Origin: JARYLZ01 sp964388275
GTDB lineage: Bacteria; Bacteroidota; Ignavibacteria; SZUA-365
Assembly (NCBI GenBank): GCA_964388275.1
Contig: CAYLZD010000014.1
Span: 26,352-90,351 of the forward strand
Length of the DNA: 64,000 bases
Direction: 5' to 3'
Shown: piece by piece, positions 17,355 to 26,570 of the stretch
Layout of the letters: each line of letters begins with the position of its first letter
How positions within the stretch are numbered: the first letter of the stretch is position 1
Translations under genes and position numbers: made by a program
Notes under the pieces: model-generated
The model's database searches: none
Told to the model about the DNA's origin: nothing
The model's input: only the letters and a program-made list of their open reading frames with translations

Positions 17355-20069
17355 TCAACGAGCAATTACCATTGTTTTCGCAATCTGTCTCCCGCCCGAT
17401 GAGAGGCAGTAGACGTAGACGCCGGGCGCGAGAGGTGCGGCATCCATCATCACGTTGTGCGCGCCGGCATCGAGCCGCGCGTCCACCAAGGTAGCGACTT
17501 CACGCCCGAGATGGTCGTATACTTTCAGCGTGACGTTGCGAGGTCGTGTTCCGCCGATCGAGAAGCGGATTTCCACGCGGCCGGAGCTTTGCAGGTCCAG
17601 CGGATTCGGGAAGGCCGGCTGCAGATCCAGCGCGACTCCTTCGTCCGGAACGGCGGGAGCCGATACCGCCGGCACACAGGGTATCCTGTCCAGCAGCGCC
17701 TGCATATTCCTCCTGAGCGAGCGGGTTTCCAAGCGGTATGGACGCATGCTGAGAAATGCCATCATGCCGGTGTTTTTGCCTTCGACTTCCATCGATTCGG
17801 CAAGCACTCCGAGTCCGACTTCGCCCGACGGATTTCCGTCGGGATCCGAGAACAGCAGATCGTTCTCCGCCCTCGTCAGCACCGGTGAAAACGTATTGGC
17901 CATATTCTGTTCCCCGGAAACAGTCATGTCCTCAAGCCAGGGTTGGCGGGAGGCGATGGTCTGCAGCGCTCTGTCCGTCTGGTTCCAGTTCAATCCCAGG
18001 AATTGCCGCATCTCGCCGCTAATGAATGAACGCCCAAGCCGGGTAATGAGGACCACATTGCCGCCTGCCTTGATGTATTCCCAGAGATTGGAATTCTGCC
18101 AGACCGTCTCGTCGCCGTTGTACGCGTTTCCGATCCAGACCACCGTGCAATAACTGCCGATCAGGTCAGCGGGCACGGCGCCCGCGCCCGCGGGTTCAGG
18201 CATGTTCTCCGGATAGCCTGCGGCGGGATCCGGAAAAATATCCCAGAAAGTATAGGATTTGTCGCCCGTGAAACACGAATCGGCGTAAGCCCGCTTTATC
18301 TCTTCCGTATAGGCCTCCACGTCCCAGTCCACGCCGTTGACGAGCAGTATGCCCTTGTCGAAAGCCGGGTTCACCACGGGTTGCACGACCTGTTTGAGAA
18401 TCCATTCGTCCTTGTCCAGCACCACGGCGGAGGGCCTCTCCGGGAAGATGAAAGAGTATGTGGCATCCCCGGTGTTGTTCCTTACGATTACCGTGCTGTC
18501 TTTCCCGGCGAAGGAAAAAGTCAGGTCTACAGGCATGTCGAATACCTGCCGGGCCGGCGTGAAGAGCTGCTGAATCCTGACATCCACCTGCGCCTGTCCG
18601 CCCGAGGGCGCGGATGACCACGTGATGCGGTAGGTTGGATAGTACTGGCCGTAGATCCACTGGTTGAAAAACGACTCCAGATCCATGCCGCTCTCGCGTT
18701 CGTAGAATCCCTGGAATTCCTGCGTCGTCACGCTGCGATAATTCCCGAGGCCCTCGTCGCCGAGGTATTTTCTCGTTGCTCTGAAGAAAGCGCTGTCGCC
18801 GACCACGTGTCGCAGCATGTGAACCACCCAGGACGCCTTGTTGTAGCTGAGGTTCGAGTTGAAAATCTGGGACATGCTCTTGTTGATCGCGTCGGCCACG
18901 TATATGGTGCCGGCGCCGAAATACTTGTTGCCGGTCATCACCGCATTTCGCGCCGCGGGACCGCCCAAAGCCTCGGCGTAGAGGGCCTCGCAGTACGTCG
19001 CCCAGCCCTCGTTGAGCCAGATGTGCCCGAAATCGGCGCAGGTCACCTTGTCGCCGAACCATTGATGCGAGAGTTCATGCACCACCACGCCCGTGCCGTA
19101 GAAGCCCATCGAGGAGACGGTTTGATGTTCCATGGCCCCGCCGAAGGCCCGGTATTCGGCCATGCCGTACTTCTCCTTGATGAATGGATACGCGCCGAAG
19201 AGATCGGAATACACCTGCAAGCCCCGCAGCATCGCGGTTTCGTTCGGCGCCATATCGGATTTCGACATGCTGAAAAACCAGTTCCCCACCGGCATCGTGT
19301 ATCCGCTGTGCGTGAAGGAATTGCCGCTGTAGGCAAACGCCGCCGCCGCGACGGAGACGAGGTAAGAAACGATCGGATATCCGGATTTCCAGTGAACGGT
19401 GCGGGTCCCGTCCGCGTTCTTCACATCCGACACGAGAACTCCGTTGCCGACGCTGGTAAGCGACGAATCCGTCGTAAAGAACAAATCCACGGAATCGGCC
19501 TTATCGGCCGGATCGTCCTTGCAGGGCCACCAAAGGCGGGCGTCATAGGGTTCGGCTTGGCTGGCTATCGAAACGGTGCTGTCTCCCAGCGCGATGTTCT
19601 GTACGGTTTGGCGCGTCACGGCGCTTCCCGTGTACGGCGAAGAGTATTCGATGACAATCGTAAAAACTTCATCCCTGACGAAAGGACGCGGCAAGGTGAC
19701 GGTCAGAGTATCCGCGACGTGTGAATAAGCGATATGCGCCCCGTCCATGAGCACATCCGAGATGGACAGATTATCGCCGGCATTCATCGCCACGCTCGTC
19801 AGAACATCGACCACCGCCCGGGCGGTCATTGCCACCGATCCCCGGAAAGCCGTATCGAGGCGCGCGAACTCGACGTCGAGCCGGTAATGGGAAACATCGT
19901 AATCCGCCGCGGCCGCGAGAATTGAAGCGGGACGGGCGGCCGCGCGCAGCCGGCGCTCCATCTCCATCCGCCGGAATTCATCCGGCACGGTCTCCTGTGC
20001 GCCCAGAAATAACGGGATGAGCACGGATAATGCTATGACGGCCGCAAGGCGCTTTCTAATATCGGACAT
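17355..20069 (-). CDS. M1-family aminopeptidase with T9SS sorting domain
   Basis: A 904-residue secreted zinc aminopeptidase. The ATG at 20069 is chosen because GGAGA precedes it and a signal peptide (hydrophobic AVIALSVLIPLFLGAQ) follows; the frame extends upstream without such features. After an M1 N-terminal beta domain come GGAMEH (the GAMEN exopeptidase motif in variant form, about residue 310), VVVHELSHQWFGD (HExxH zinc site, about 331) and NEGWATYCEALYAEA (third zinc ligand Glu, about 351). A C-terminal region of unknown fold follows, then a type A T9SS domain with PAFPNP and DHLGREVATL motifs. It is predicted to be delivered to the cell surface to degrade peptides. The gene ends 26 bp after the shared terminator with greA. 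Confidence 0.93.
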   Translation of the reverse strand: MSDIRKRLAAVIALSVLIPLFLGAQETVPDEFRRMEMERRLRAAARPASILAAAADYDVSHYRLDVEFARLDTAFRGSVAMTARAVVDVLTSVAMNAGDNLSISDVLMDGAHIAYSHVADTLTVTLPRPFVRDEVFTIVIEYSSPYTGSAVTRQTVQNIALGDSTVSIASQAEPYDARLWWPCKDDPADKADSVDLFFTTDSSLTSVGNGVLVSDVKNADGTRTVHWKSGYPIVSYLVSVAAAAFAYSGNSFTHSGYTMPVGNWFFSMSKSDMAPNETAMLRGLQVYSDLFGAYPFIKEKYGMAEYRAFGGAMEHQTVSSMGFYGTGVVVHELSHQWFGDKVTCADFGHIWLNEGWATYCEALYAEALGGPAARNAVMTGNKYFGAGTIYVADAINKSMSQIFNSNLSYNKASWVVHMLRHVVGDSAFFRATRKYLGDEGLGNYRSVTTQEFQGFYERESGMDLESFFNQWIYGQYYPTYRITWSSAPSGGQAQVDVRIQQLFTPARQVFDMPVDLTFSFAGKDSTVIVRNNTGDATYSFIFPERPSAVVLDKDEWILKQVVQPVVNPAFDKGILLVNGVDWDVEAYTEEIKRAYADSCFTGDKSYTFWDIFPDPAAGYPENMPEPAGAGAVPADLIGSYCTVVWIGNAYNGDETVWQNSNLWEYIKAGGNVVLITRLGRSFISGEMRQFLGLNWNQTDRALQTIASRQPWLEDMTVSGEQNMANTFSPVLTRAENDLLFSDPDGNPSGEVGLGVLAESMEVEGKNTGMMAFLSMRPYRLETRSLRRNMQALLDRIPCVPAVSAPAVPDEGVALDLQPAFPNPLDLQSSGRVEIRFSIGGTRPRNVTLKVYDHLGREVATLVDARLDAGAHNVMMDAAPLAPGVYVYCLSSGGRQIAKTMVIAR

Positions 20070-20252
20070 GGATGTCTCCGTTGACGGTTTCGGGATTTTG
20101 CTCCGAATCCGGAGCCCGGACCGGAATGCCGATTGCAATCTACGCGCTGCGCCGTTGATATCAAGGATTCGCATCAATACCGGCAGGCGCTTTTCTGTAT
20201 CGACAGAAAGCCCGATTTTGCGACCATTCATCGGTCATTATCAGGAGCCATC

Positions 20253-20948
20253 ATGTCAGTTCGTCATCTGTGCAGCGCTTTGTTTCCGGCCTTCATGCTC
20301 TTCGCGAGCTGTTCAACACACAAACTCGCGCTTTACGAGTTCCGCGACTCCGGCTTCATGTATAGATCCATCGCGGATCCCGCGGCCAATTTCGTGCGGT
20401 TAAACATCGCTTCCCCCGACGGCGGCACGAGCGCCATCGTCGCCGCCGTGGCTGACATCGGATCGGACATCCTGTCGGGAGAAGCTCGGGAAAAGTTGAA
20501 CCGGGCGGCAAGACCCGAGGGCATAGCCGCGGCGGTGGCGAGCGGAGTGGAAAGAACCGTGAACACCTACATGGGCGGAAAAACCGCCTCATCACTCGAG
20601 CAGGACCCGCGCTTCGTGGTTGAAACGGTTCTGCTCGGTTGCGAATTCCGCTCTCTTCCGGAGGGCCTGTTCCTCTATGTCGACGCGGTCACAGCTCTGA
20701 TAGACAGATCGACGGGCGAGGACATCTGGAAGAACCGCGAATCGACCTCAATGGATATCAAAAACACGCCTGCGGGCGCCATCCCGGTGCCCGGGATCAG
20801 AACAGCCGTCAGCATTTACAACGCGGTGGAATTCTTCAAACTTTCCGAGAAAGAGATACAGGACGCCATACTTGACGCAGCCCGGAGAGTCGGCGAGAAG
20901 ATGGCCAGGAAGTTGCGCGGAGATTACGCCTCATCACGCAAGAAATGA
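20253..20948 (+). CDS. Predicted lipoprotein of unknown function
   Basis: The ATG at 20253 follows CAGGAG by 6 bases and gives a lipoprotein signal with the lipobox LFASC (Cys20). The 231-residue product is alpha/beta with helical ends. The segment STGEDIWKNRE near residue 155 resembles conserved stretches in envelope lipoproteins that form multimers, but I cannot assign a family. It is transcribed divergently from the M1 peptidase gene across a 183-bp intergenic region and converges on an outer-membrane protein gene 20 bp downstream. Confidence 0.75.
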   Translation: MSVRHLCSALFPAFMLFASCSTHKLALYEFRDSGFMYRSIADPAANFVRLNIASPDGGTSAIVAAVADIGSDILSGEAREKLNRAARPEGIAAAVASGVERTVNTYMGGKTASSLEQDPRFVVETVLLGCEFRSLPEGLFLYVDAVTALIDRSTGEDIWKNRESTSMDIKNTPAGAIPVPGIRTAVSIYNAVEFFKLSEKEIQDAILDAARRVGEKMARKLRGDYASSRKK

Positions 20949-20968
20949 GACGGGAACCGCGGCCGACT

Positions 20969-21736
20969 TCAGAAACGGATCGTTACGCCGATATGCGCCG
21001 TTAAAAAATCCGTTTTTGAGGTAGTGATTTTCTTTTCGTCGAAACGCACCGCGTCACCTTCACGGTAGACTGCGTCCTCGGTGAAATACGAGGCCTTGCC
21101 GCCGTAGAAATACCTCACGCGGGCATCGACATAAACTGTCATCGCGTGCTCGCTTCCGTCCTTCTCATTCCTGCTGGTCCCGGTCCACACACGTACGAGC
21201 GCGCCGCCGCCGCCGCCGTAACTGAAAGCGACGTCGCTGTTTTTGGTTTCACCGGCTATCTCCTCGCCCGTGTTCAGGTTTTCCGCGCTCATGCTCGTCG
21301 TGAATATGCTGATGCCCGCGAGTCCCTCGAAGTAAGGGCGGAAATCTCCTTTCGGCGGTATCAGCCGGACAAAGGCATGCAGCGGCACAATGCTGTTGGT
21401 GGTAGTCACCTCCACGTTTATGGGTATGGTTCCGCTCAACGGCGCCTTGGACGTGATGCTGCCGTAAGACACATAGCCGAGTTGCAGGCCGGCGGCCAGC
21501 GGCCAACCCGGGAAGTCATAACCGATATCGAGATCCCCACCGAAGCCGAGGTCGTCCACTTTCCGCTTGAAATCGCCTTGAGGAAAGACCATCTGAAAAT
21601 TCAGGCCGAGGAACACATTCGTGGGCTCGGGTTCCTTCTGTGCCGACGCCTGTTCAGGCAATGTCGCAAATACCGCGAGAGCGGCCATGATTGCGATGAC
21701 AAAGGATTGGGTACGAAAACTTAGAGCGATCGGCAT
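20969..21736 (-). CDS. Outer-membrane beta-barrel protein
   Basis: I chose the ATG at 21736 because the earlier ATG at 21742 sits inside the ribosome-binding purine run (AAAGGAG). The 255-residue product has a signal peptide (cleavage after ASAQ), then alternating amphipathic strands such as LAAGLQLGYVSYGS and RPYFEGLAGISIF, and ends in HIGVTIRF with a terminal Phe, the usual outer-membrane barrel signal. A DVAFSYGGGGGALVRVW strand marks a glycine-rich turn. It is probably an OmpW/OmpA-barrel-sized structural protein. It lies 82 bp downstream of the Ppx/GppA gene, and there is no clear functional link. Confidence 0.8.
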   Translation of the reverse strand: MPIALSFRTQSFVIAIMAALAVFATLPEQASAQKEPEPTNVFLGLNFQMVFPQGDFKRKVDDLGFGGDLDIGYDFPGWPLAAGLQLGYVSYGSITSKAPLSGTIPINVEVTTTNSIVPLHAFVRLIPPKGDFRPYFEGLAGISIFTTSMSAENLNTGEEIAGETKNSDVAFSYGGGGGALVRVWTGTSRNEKDGSEHAMTVYVDARVRYFYGGKASYFTEDAVYREGDAVRFDEKKITTSKTDFLTAHIGVTIRF

Positions 21737-21818
21737 GTTCATCTCCTTTATTCTGTTTTTTCAGGAATTCTTCATCAAGCCCGGCGGAGAGGCGATTTGC
21801 TTCATCGCGTGGTTCCAG

Positions 21819-23387
21819 TCACCGGGCATTTCCGCTTTCGGTGACGTCGAAACGCACCGATGTACGGAATATTTCTTCAAAAAGTTGCTTGCGGCGCTCC
21901 GCACCCCAGATTTCAATGGAAAAATCGCTGTTGCGGATGTTCCTGAGCCGGAATACTGTTTCTGAGCCGGTCGTTTCGCATTCGATACGCTGGAAAATGC
22001 CGCGGTGCCGCCGGTCGAGGCCGTCCGCGATCCGAAGTATGGCGGCCAGCGCTTGCACGGTTTTCCTGTCGTTAGCGTCCAGCCGAGCGAAATTCTCGTG
22101 TTTCAACCTCGGATGGCTCTTTCTGTGATAACGCGCGACGTTGGCGATGATTTCCTTCTCGCCCTCGGTGAAACCCAGCAGCTCGGCATGCCTGATAATG
22201 TAGTAAGAGTGCTGATGATGCAGCGAATGAGATATATGGTACCCGATGTCGTGGAGTATAGAGGCTGCTTCCAGCGTTTCGCGTTCCGGGTTGCCGAGCA
22301 TGTGCATGGAACGTGTTCCGTCGAAAATGTCGAGAGCATAGCGCGCGACGGCGGCTGCATGGCGCGTCTCGCAGCGGCATGACTCGGCGAGGTGCGTCAC
22401 GCTCGACCTGCGTATGTCGCCAAGGTGCGCCGCCGCGTGATCGCGGCCCTCGATTTTTTGCATCGTGTCGAGGAGGATGCCTTCGCGCAGTGCGTATCTG
22501 GAAGTGGTGATCTGTTTGAGATTCAAGGTTTCGAAGATCTGTTCCAATATCAGAACTCCGGCCGGAATTATATCGACGCGGGCGGGATCGAGACCGGGAA
22601 CGGACTTGCGCCTTTCGGCTGTCGATACCCCCAAGACGGTGTCTACGACTTTGCGCAGTTCCTTCCTCGTGATTACACGATTCCCTTCATCGATTTGAGG
22701 CCGGTCGCCGGCGGCGGCCGCGGCCATCGATCCTATGTTCAGAATGGTTCCGCTCGATCCCGCCGCGATTTCTATTTCATGCCTTTTAATCATGCGCTGC
22801 ACGGGGGCGAGTTCCCCCTTCAGCCAGGCGCGGCAATCCTGCACGTCGCGCGGGCGCAGTGTGCCTTTCGGGAAGAACCTGTTGGTGAGACGCACCGACC
22901 CGAGTTTCAGACTGTTGGCGTAATGCACGGCGCCTGCCCTGCCGACGAGGAATTCCGTGCTGCCCCCGCCGATATCGACCAGAAGAGTCAGTTTGTGATA
23001 AACGGGCAGGGCCTGCAATATGCCGAGATAGATGAGACGGGCCTCCTCATATCCGTCGACGACTTCCACCTGGACTCCGGCGGCGGACCTGACTTGATTC
23101 ACGAATTCGTCGCGGTTGTGCGCCTCTCGTACCGCGCTGGTGGCAACCGCGCGCACGGAGGCGCCGTGCTGTTCGGCGATCAGGGCAAATCTCGAGATCG
23201 CGGCCAGACCGCGCTCCATGGCGGCGGGGCTCAGACGTTTCATGTCGCTGACGCCTTCGCCCAGACGCACGACGTCCTTATCCCTCCCTAATATGGAAAA
23301 TTTGCCGTTGGGCTTGACGTCCGCCACGATCATGTGGACGGAATTCGTGCCGATGTCGATGGCGGCTATCCTTCGATTTTCAGGCAT
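21819..23387 (-). CDS. ppx: Exopolyphosphatase / guanosine pentaphosphatase family protein
   Basis: The ATG at 23387 is preceded by AGGAAA and starts MPENRRIAAIDIGTNS, the first phosphate-binding motif of the acetate kinase/Hsp70 actin-like fold. Further motifs are LLVDIGGGSTEF (second phosphate loop, about residue 140) and ARVDIIPAGVLILEQ. From about residue 315 an HD-type hydrolase domain follows, with SILHDIGYHISH and later RYHRKSHP. Total length is 522 residues, the long form found in Ppx and GppA. The enzyme hydrolyses inorganic polyphosphate and possibly pppGpp. The sequence alone does not decide between Ppx and GppA. A stand-alone (p)ppGpp-hydrolase-like gene lies at 37392. Confidence 0.92.
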   Translation of the reverse strand: MPENRRIAAIDIGTNSVHMIVADVKPNGKFSILGRDKDVVRLGEGVSDMKRLSPAAMERGLAAISRFALIAEQHGASVRAVATSAVREAHNRDEFVNQVRSAAGVQVEVVDGYEEARLIYLGILQALPVYHKLTLLVDIGGGSTEFLVGRAGAVHYANSLKLGSVRLTNRFFPKGTLRPRDVQDCRAWLKGELAPVQRMIKRHEIEIAAGSSGTILNIGSMAAAAAGDRPQIDEGNRVITRKELRKVVDTVLGVSTAERRKSVPGLDPARVDIIPAGVLILEQIFETLNLKQITTSRYALREGILLDTMQKIEGRDHAAAHLGDIRRSSVTHLAESCRCETRHAAAVARYALDIFDGTRSMHMLGNPERETLEAASILHDIGYHISHSLHHQHSYYIIRHAELLGFTEGEKEIIANVARYHRKSHPRLKHENFARLDANDRKTVQALAAILRIADGLDRRHRGIFQRIECETTGSETVFRLRNIRNSDFSIEIWGAERRKQLFEEIFRTSVRFDVTESGNAR

Positions 23388-23450
23388 TTTCCTATCAGGC
23401 GGTTGTGCGACGCCGGCCTGCATCGGACCGGACTCGGTTCTGTCTCATGT

Positions 23451-24599
23451 TTAGGCGGTATCGCATGGAACACCGGCGCTCACGGCTTCGCGCCGGGAGT
23501 GTTCCCGTGAAATGAGCATGGAGGTGAGCACGCCCCAAACTTTGTCGGCGCTTATCGTATTCGGATCGCCGCCGCGCCCGAGAATGAATTTATGCCGGCG
23601 GCCCTGCGGCGCCCATTGTAATGGATCTGTTGGTCCGAAAATGGACAGCACGGGCGCGCCGGCGCCCGCGGCCACGTGCATCATGCCCGTGTCGTTGGCA
23701 ACGAAAACGTCGCAGTTTCGAATGACGCTCGCGACGAAACGGATGGGCTCGTTCCGGAGCAGAAGATGGTCGTTCGGGCAATTGAGCAGCATCTCGCGCA
23801 AGGGTTCGTCGTCGTCGGGTCCGGCGGTTATCACGATGTACGCGCCGTAGATCTCGGCGCAGCGATTGGCGATTTCGGCGAAACGCAGCGCGTCCCAGCG
23901 GTTCGGGACCTTGGCGGCGCCGGGATGAAAGCCGATGACGAGTTCCCTTTTTCCGCGCCTTTTATCGAGGGTCTGACGTCCCTTCCGGATCTCGTCTTCG
24001 CTCAGAGCAATCTCGAGTTCATGTGAAACCGGTTCGAGGACGAGTATGGAAGCGACGTCGATATTCCGCTGTGTCTGATGCGCCGAGGTGTCCTGTCTCC
24101 AATCCAGATCCGCCGCCACATTGTACAGGAAGCCCGAGATATTCCGTGTGCCGTTCAGGCGCCCGGGTCCGATGCGACGCCTCGCGCCCGAGAAGAAGGC
24201 CAGGAGATCGCTGGTGACGGACATCGAAACCGTTGAGGGCACGATGACCAGATCGAACCTGCGTTTTTTTAGATCGCGGGCGAAACTCCAGACGGCCGTC
24301 GGCGACCGGAAGAAGTCGCTTTTGTCGTAGACGATCACCTCGTCGAGGTAGGCGGCCCCGCGGAGTACGTCGCCGTTGAGAGGCCTGGCGAGCAGCGAAA
24401 TGCGGGCGGCCGGATAAGTGGCCCGCAGAGCTCTCAAGAGAGGAACCGCGCACAACATGTCGCCGAGCTGGTTGTGCTGGCGGATGACGAGAATGTCTCG
24501 AACCGAGGCGCGTGGCACGGAACCCACTTTTCGTACATGGATGAAGAGCCGTAAAAAAGCGAAGAGCGCGCGCGTGACCGCTTTTTCGATTTTGCGCAT
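23451..24599 (-). CDS. Glycosyltransferase family 9 (heptosyltransferase-like)
   Basis: A 382-residue GT-B enzyme. The ATG at 24599 follows GGAAGGGAA and is better than an upstream in-frame start. The N-terminal half contains DILVIRQHNQLGDMLCAVPLLRALR-like sequence (about 40-64), the family signature for the acceptor side. The C-terminal half has IGFHPGAAKVPNRW and NDTGMMHVAAGAGAPVLSIFGPTDP, the nucleotide-sugar-binding motifs of GT9. Members add heptose or related sugars to LPS core, probably at the inner membrane. The gene lies 27 bp downstream of a small membrane protein gene and the deoxynucleoside kinase gene, all on the minus strand. Confidence 0.92.
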   Translation of the reverse strand: MRKIEKAVTRALFAFLRLFIHVRKVGSVPRASVRDILVIRQHNQLGDMLCAVPLLRALRATYPAARISLLARPLNGDVLRGAAYLDEVIVYDKSDFFRSPTAVWSFARDLKKRRFDLVIVPSTVSMSVTSDLLAFFSGARRRIGPGRLNGTRNISGFLYNVAADLDWRQDTSAHQTQRNIDVASILVLEPVSHELEIALSEDEIRKGRQTLDKRRGKRELVIGFHPGAAKVPNRWDALRFAEIANRCAEIYGAYIVITAGPDDDEPLREMLLNCPNDHLLLRNEPIRFVASVIRNCDVFVANDTGMMHVAAGAGAPVLSIFGPTDPLQWAPQGRRHKFILGRGGDPNTISADKVWGVLTSMLISREHSRREAVSAGVPCDTA

Positions 24600-24625
24600 G
24601 GACTTCCCTTCCGTCTCGAGCCTCG

Positions 24626-24817
24626 CTATTTCGCGTCGTCCACTTCCTCGAACTCCGCGTCCACCGCGCCTTCCTTCGTTTGCCGGCGGGTCCACTCGCG
24701 TTTCGCGGCGCCGAAGATTCCCTCCTTCCGCATCGAGGAGGGCGTCATGAGACGCTGCAGAAAACGGTATGCGAAAAAGAAGATGACGGCGGTGATAATT
24801 ATCCTGAAAAACGACAT
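24626..24817 (-). CDS. Small single-pass membrane protein
   Basis: A 63-residue protein whose ATG at 24817 shares bases with the stop of the deoxynucleoside kinase gene (TGATG), a sign of translational coupling; an overlapping GTG at 24820 is an alternative. It has one N-terminal hydrophobic helix (SFFRIIITAVIFFFAYRF) and a charged tail ending in EFEEVDDAK. The layout recalls DUF4834-type small Bacteroidota proteins, but similarity is weak. Function unknown. Confidence 0.65.
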   Translation of the reverse strand: MSFFRIIITAVIFFFAYRFLQRLMTPSSMRKEGIFGAAKREWTRRQTKEGAVDAEFEEVDDAK

Positions 24818-25476
24818 CACTGATCCTTGTTCATGCGTGACAGGGGCGTGTAGTATTCGACGGCGACGTGGTCGGACTTGAGTATCTGTTCCATTAGGTC
24901 CTCCAGCTGGCTGTTGTCGTTCACGAAATCGATTTCAGTGGAATTGACGATCAGCAGCGGGGTCGCTTTGTAGCGGAAGAAGAAATGGTTGTACGCGTCG
25001 TTGAGATCGGATATGTATTTTTTCGTCATCGCCTTCTCGAAATCCCGGCCCCTGCGCCTGATGTTCTGCATCAGGCGGTCCACGCTCGACTGGAGATAAA
25101 CGACAAGATCGGGCTTCGCGAGATTCCTCTCTATGCTGCCGACCAGCATCTCGTAAAGCTGCAGTTCATCGTCCTGAAGGTTGAGATGCGCGAAGATCTT
25201 GTCCTTCTCGAAGATGTAGTCGGTGACGACGTAATCCTCGAACAGTTCCTGCTGCGCGAGATGCTGGAGCTGCTTGAAACGCGTCAGAAGGAAGAACATT
25301 TGCGTCTGAAAAGCATAACGCTGGGGATGCTGGTAGAAACGCCCGAGAAACGGATTCTCTTCGAATTTCTCCAGAACCAGGCGGCCTCCGAGGCGCGCGT
25401 GCAACAGGCGCGCGAGGCTCGTTTTCCCGGCGCCGATCACCCCCTCCACGGCTATGTACCTGATTTCGGGTTTCAT
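24817..25476 (-). CDS. Deoxynucleoside kinase
   Basis: A 219-residue kinase of the deoxyadenosine/deoxyguanosine kinase group, which phosphorylates salvaged deoxynucleosides in the cytosol. The P-loop GVIGAGKTS (about residues 12-20) is near the start. Downstream are the FEENPFLGRFYQ segment, VVTDYIFEKDKIFA (the DRY/ERS-like region, in variant form), LVVYLQSSVDRLMQNIRRRGRDFE with the lid arginines, and the TEIDFVNDN tail. The preceding gene folK ends 45 bp upstream. The stop overlaps the start of the small membrane protein gene. Confidence 0.92.
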   Translation of the reverse strand: MKPEIRYIAVEGVIGAGKTSLARLLHARLGGRLVLEKFEENPFLGRFYQHPQRYAFQTQMFFLLTRFKQLQHLAQQELFEDYVVTDYIFEKDKIFAHLNLQDDELQLYEMLVGSIERNLAKPDLVVYLQSSVDRLMQNIRRRGRDFEKAMTKKYISDLNDAYNHFFFRYKATPLLIVNSTEIDFVNDNSQLEDLMEQILKSDHVAVEYYTPLSRMNKDQ

Positions 25477-25521
25477 CGAGGAAAAGATACGGCAAAAACC
25501 GGAAACGTTGTAAGCCGCGGA

Positions 25522-26046
25522 TCATGGAGGGCCGCCGGATGCGGGCGCGGCGAAGATGCTGACGGCGCAGCCGTCCGCGCACGCGGCCAGCAGTTCCTTC
25601 ATGCTGCGCCCCGCCGTCGGGTGCGTCAGATCGGGCGCGATCTCGCACAGCGGCGCCAGCACGAAACGGCGCTTCAGCATGGCGGGATGAGGGATGACGA
25701 GTCCGGCAAGCTCGAGGACGCGATCACCATAAAGCAATATGTCGATGTCGATGACGCGCGGATGATTGCGCGGCGCGGGCTTCCGTCCCATTTTCTTCTC
25801 GATGCCCGCCATAGCTCGATGCAACCGGGCCGGCTCCATCCGAGTTGAAATACGAGCCGCGCAATTCAGGAAGGACGGCTGTTCGGCGTATCCCCATGGT
25901 TCGGTTTCATAGATGCTCGAAACGACCAGCAGCTTCGTATCCGGAAGCGCGGCCGTTTCAAGAAGAGCCCGGTTCAGCGCGGATTCCCTGTCGCCGAGAT
26001 TGGCGCCGTAACTCAGGAAAACTTCGGCCGGCTCAGCGACATTCAT
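25522..26046 (-). CDS. folK: 6-hydroxymethyl-7,8-dihydropterin pyrophosphokinase
   Basis: A 174-residue HPPK, transferring pyrophosphate from ATP to hydroxymethyl-dihydropterin in folate synthesis. Family motifs are present: SYGANLGDRE near residue 13, SSIYETEPWGYAEQPSFLN with the catalytic-loop Trp (about 42-60), GRKPAPRNHPRVIDIDILLYGD with the two metal-binding Asp (about 92-112), and IPHPAMLKRRFVLAPL. It overlaps the end of folB by 14 bp, so the two are surely cotranscribed. Confidence 0.96.
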   Translation of the reverse strand: MNVAEPAEVFLSYGANLGDRESALNRALLETAALPDTKLLVVSSIYETEPWGYAEQPSFLNCAARISTRMEPARLHRAMAGIEKKMGRKPAPRNHPRVIDIDILLYGDRVLELAGLVIPHPAMLKRRFVLAPLCEIAPDLTHPTAGRSMKELLAACADGCAVSIFAAPASGGPP

Positions 26047-26401
26047 CTACCTGGGCTTCCACATAGTCGATGACTCCCTTGATCGGCGCGCCGGGCTTGC
26101 GGACCTTGACACTGACGCGCGTCACCATGGGCCAGGCGGCCAAAACGGAGTCGGCTATCTTCTTTGCGACAGTCTCGATGAGATTGAACTTCTCGTTCAT
26201 CAAACTCTCGTGTATCAGGTCGTAAATGTCCGCGTAATTCACCGCTTTGGACAGATCATCGGTTTCGGCAGCTTCGGTGAAATCCGTTTCCATTTCCACG
26301 TCGACGTGGAATTTTCCTCCGAGCCGGCGTTCCTCGTGGTGATTGCCGTGATATGCGTAGAACACGGCGTTGTACAGACGGATGTAGTGTTGTTTTGCCA
26401 T
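26033..26401 (-). CDS. folB: Dihydroneopterin aldolase
   Basis: A 122-residue enzyme that converts dihydroneopterin to hydroxymethyl-dihydropterin, the substrate of the adjacent FolK. I chose the ATG at 26401 (MAKQHYIRLYNAVFYAYHG); the longer upstream frame lacks folate-enzyme sequence. The tunnelling-fold motifs are NAVFYAYHGNHHEERRLGG, NYADIYDLI, NLIETVAKKIAD with the substrate-binding Glu, and VRKPGAPIKGVIDYV with the catalytic Lys. It is divergent from the gene at 26571 across 169 bp. Confidence 0.95.
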   Translation of the reverse strand: MAKQHYIRLYNAVFYAYHGNHHEERRLGGKFHVDVEMETDFTEAAETDDLSKAVNYADIYDLIHESLMNEKFNLIETVAKKIADSVLAAWPMVTRVSVKVRKPGAPIKGVIDYVEAQVDECR

Positions 26402-26570
26402 ATTCGAAACTACGGAGTATGGACTTGGGGAGCAATGAAAGACGTGAGCGGTCGGACAGTCGCCCTCAAACTGCGCCCCCGTCGGATGCTTGACGGGAAA
26501 GCAGCGCATCCGATTGCCGCTGAGACCACCAGGCATTACCTTATATAGCAAATCACCGGAGGATCGGCTC

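Noticed and set aside
20133..20252. Upstream extension of the lipoprotein gene
   Set aside because: The start at 20253 has a ribosome-binding site and a lipobox; the extension has neither and is charged.
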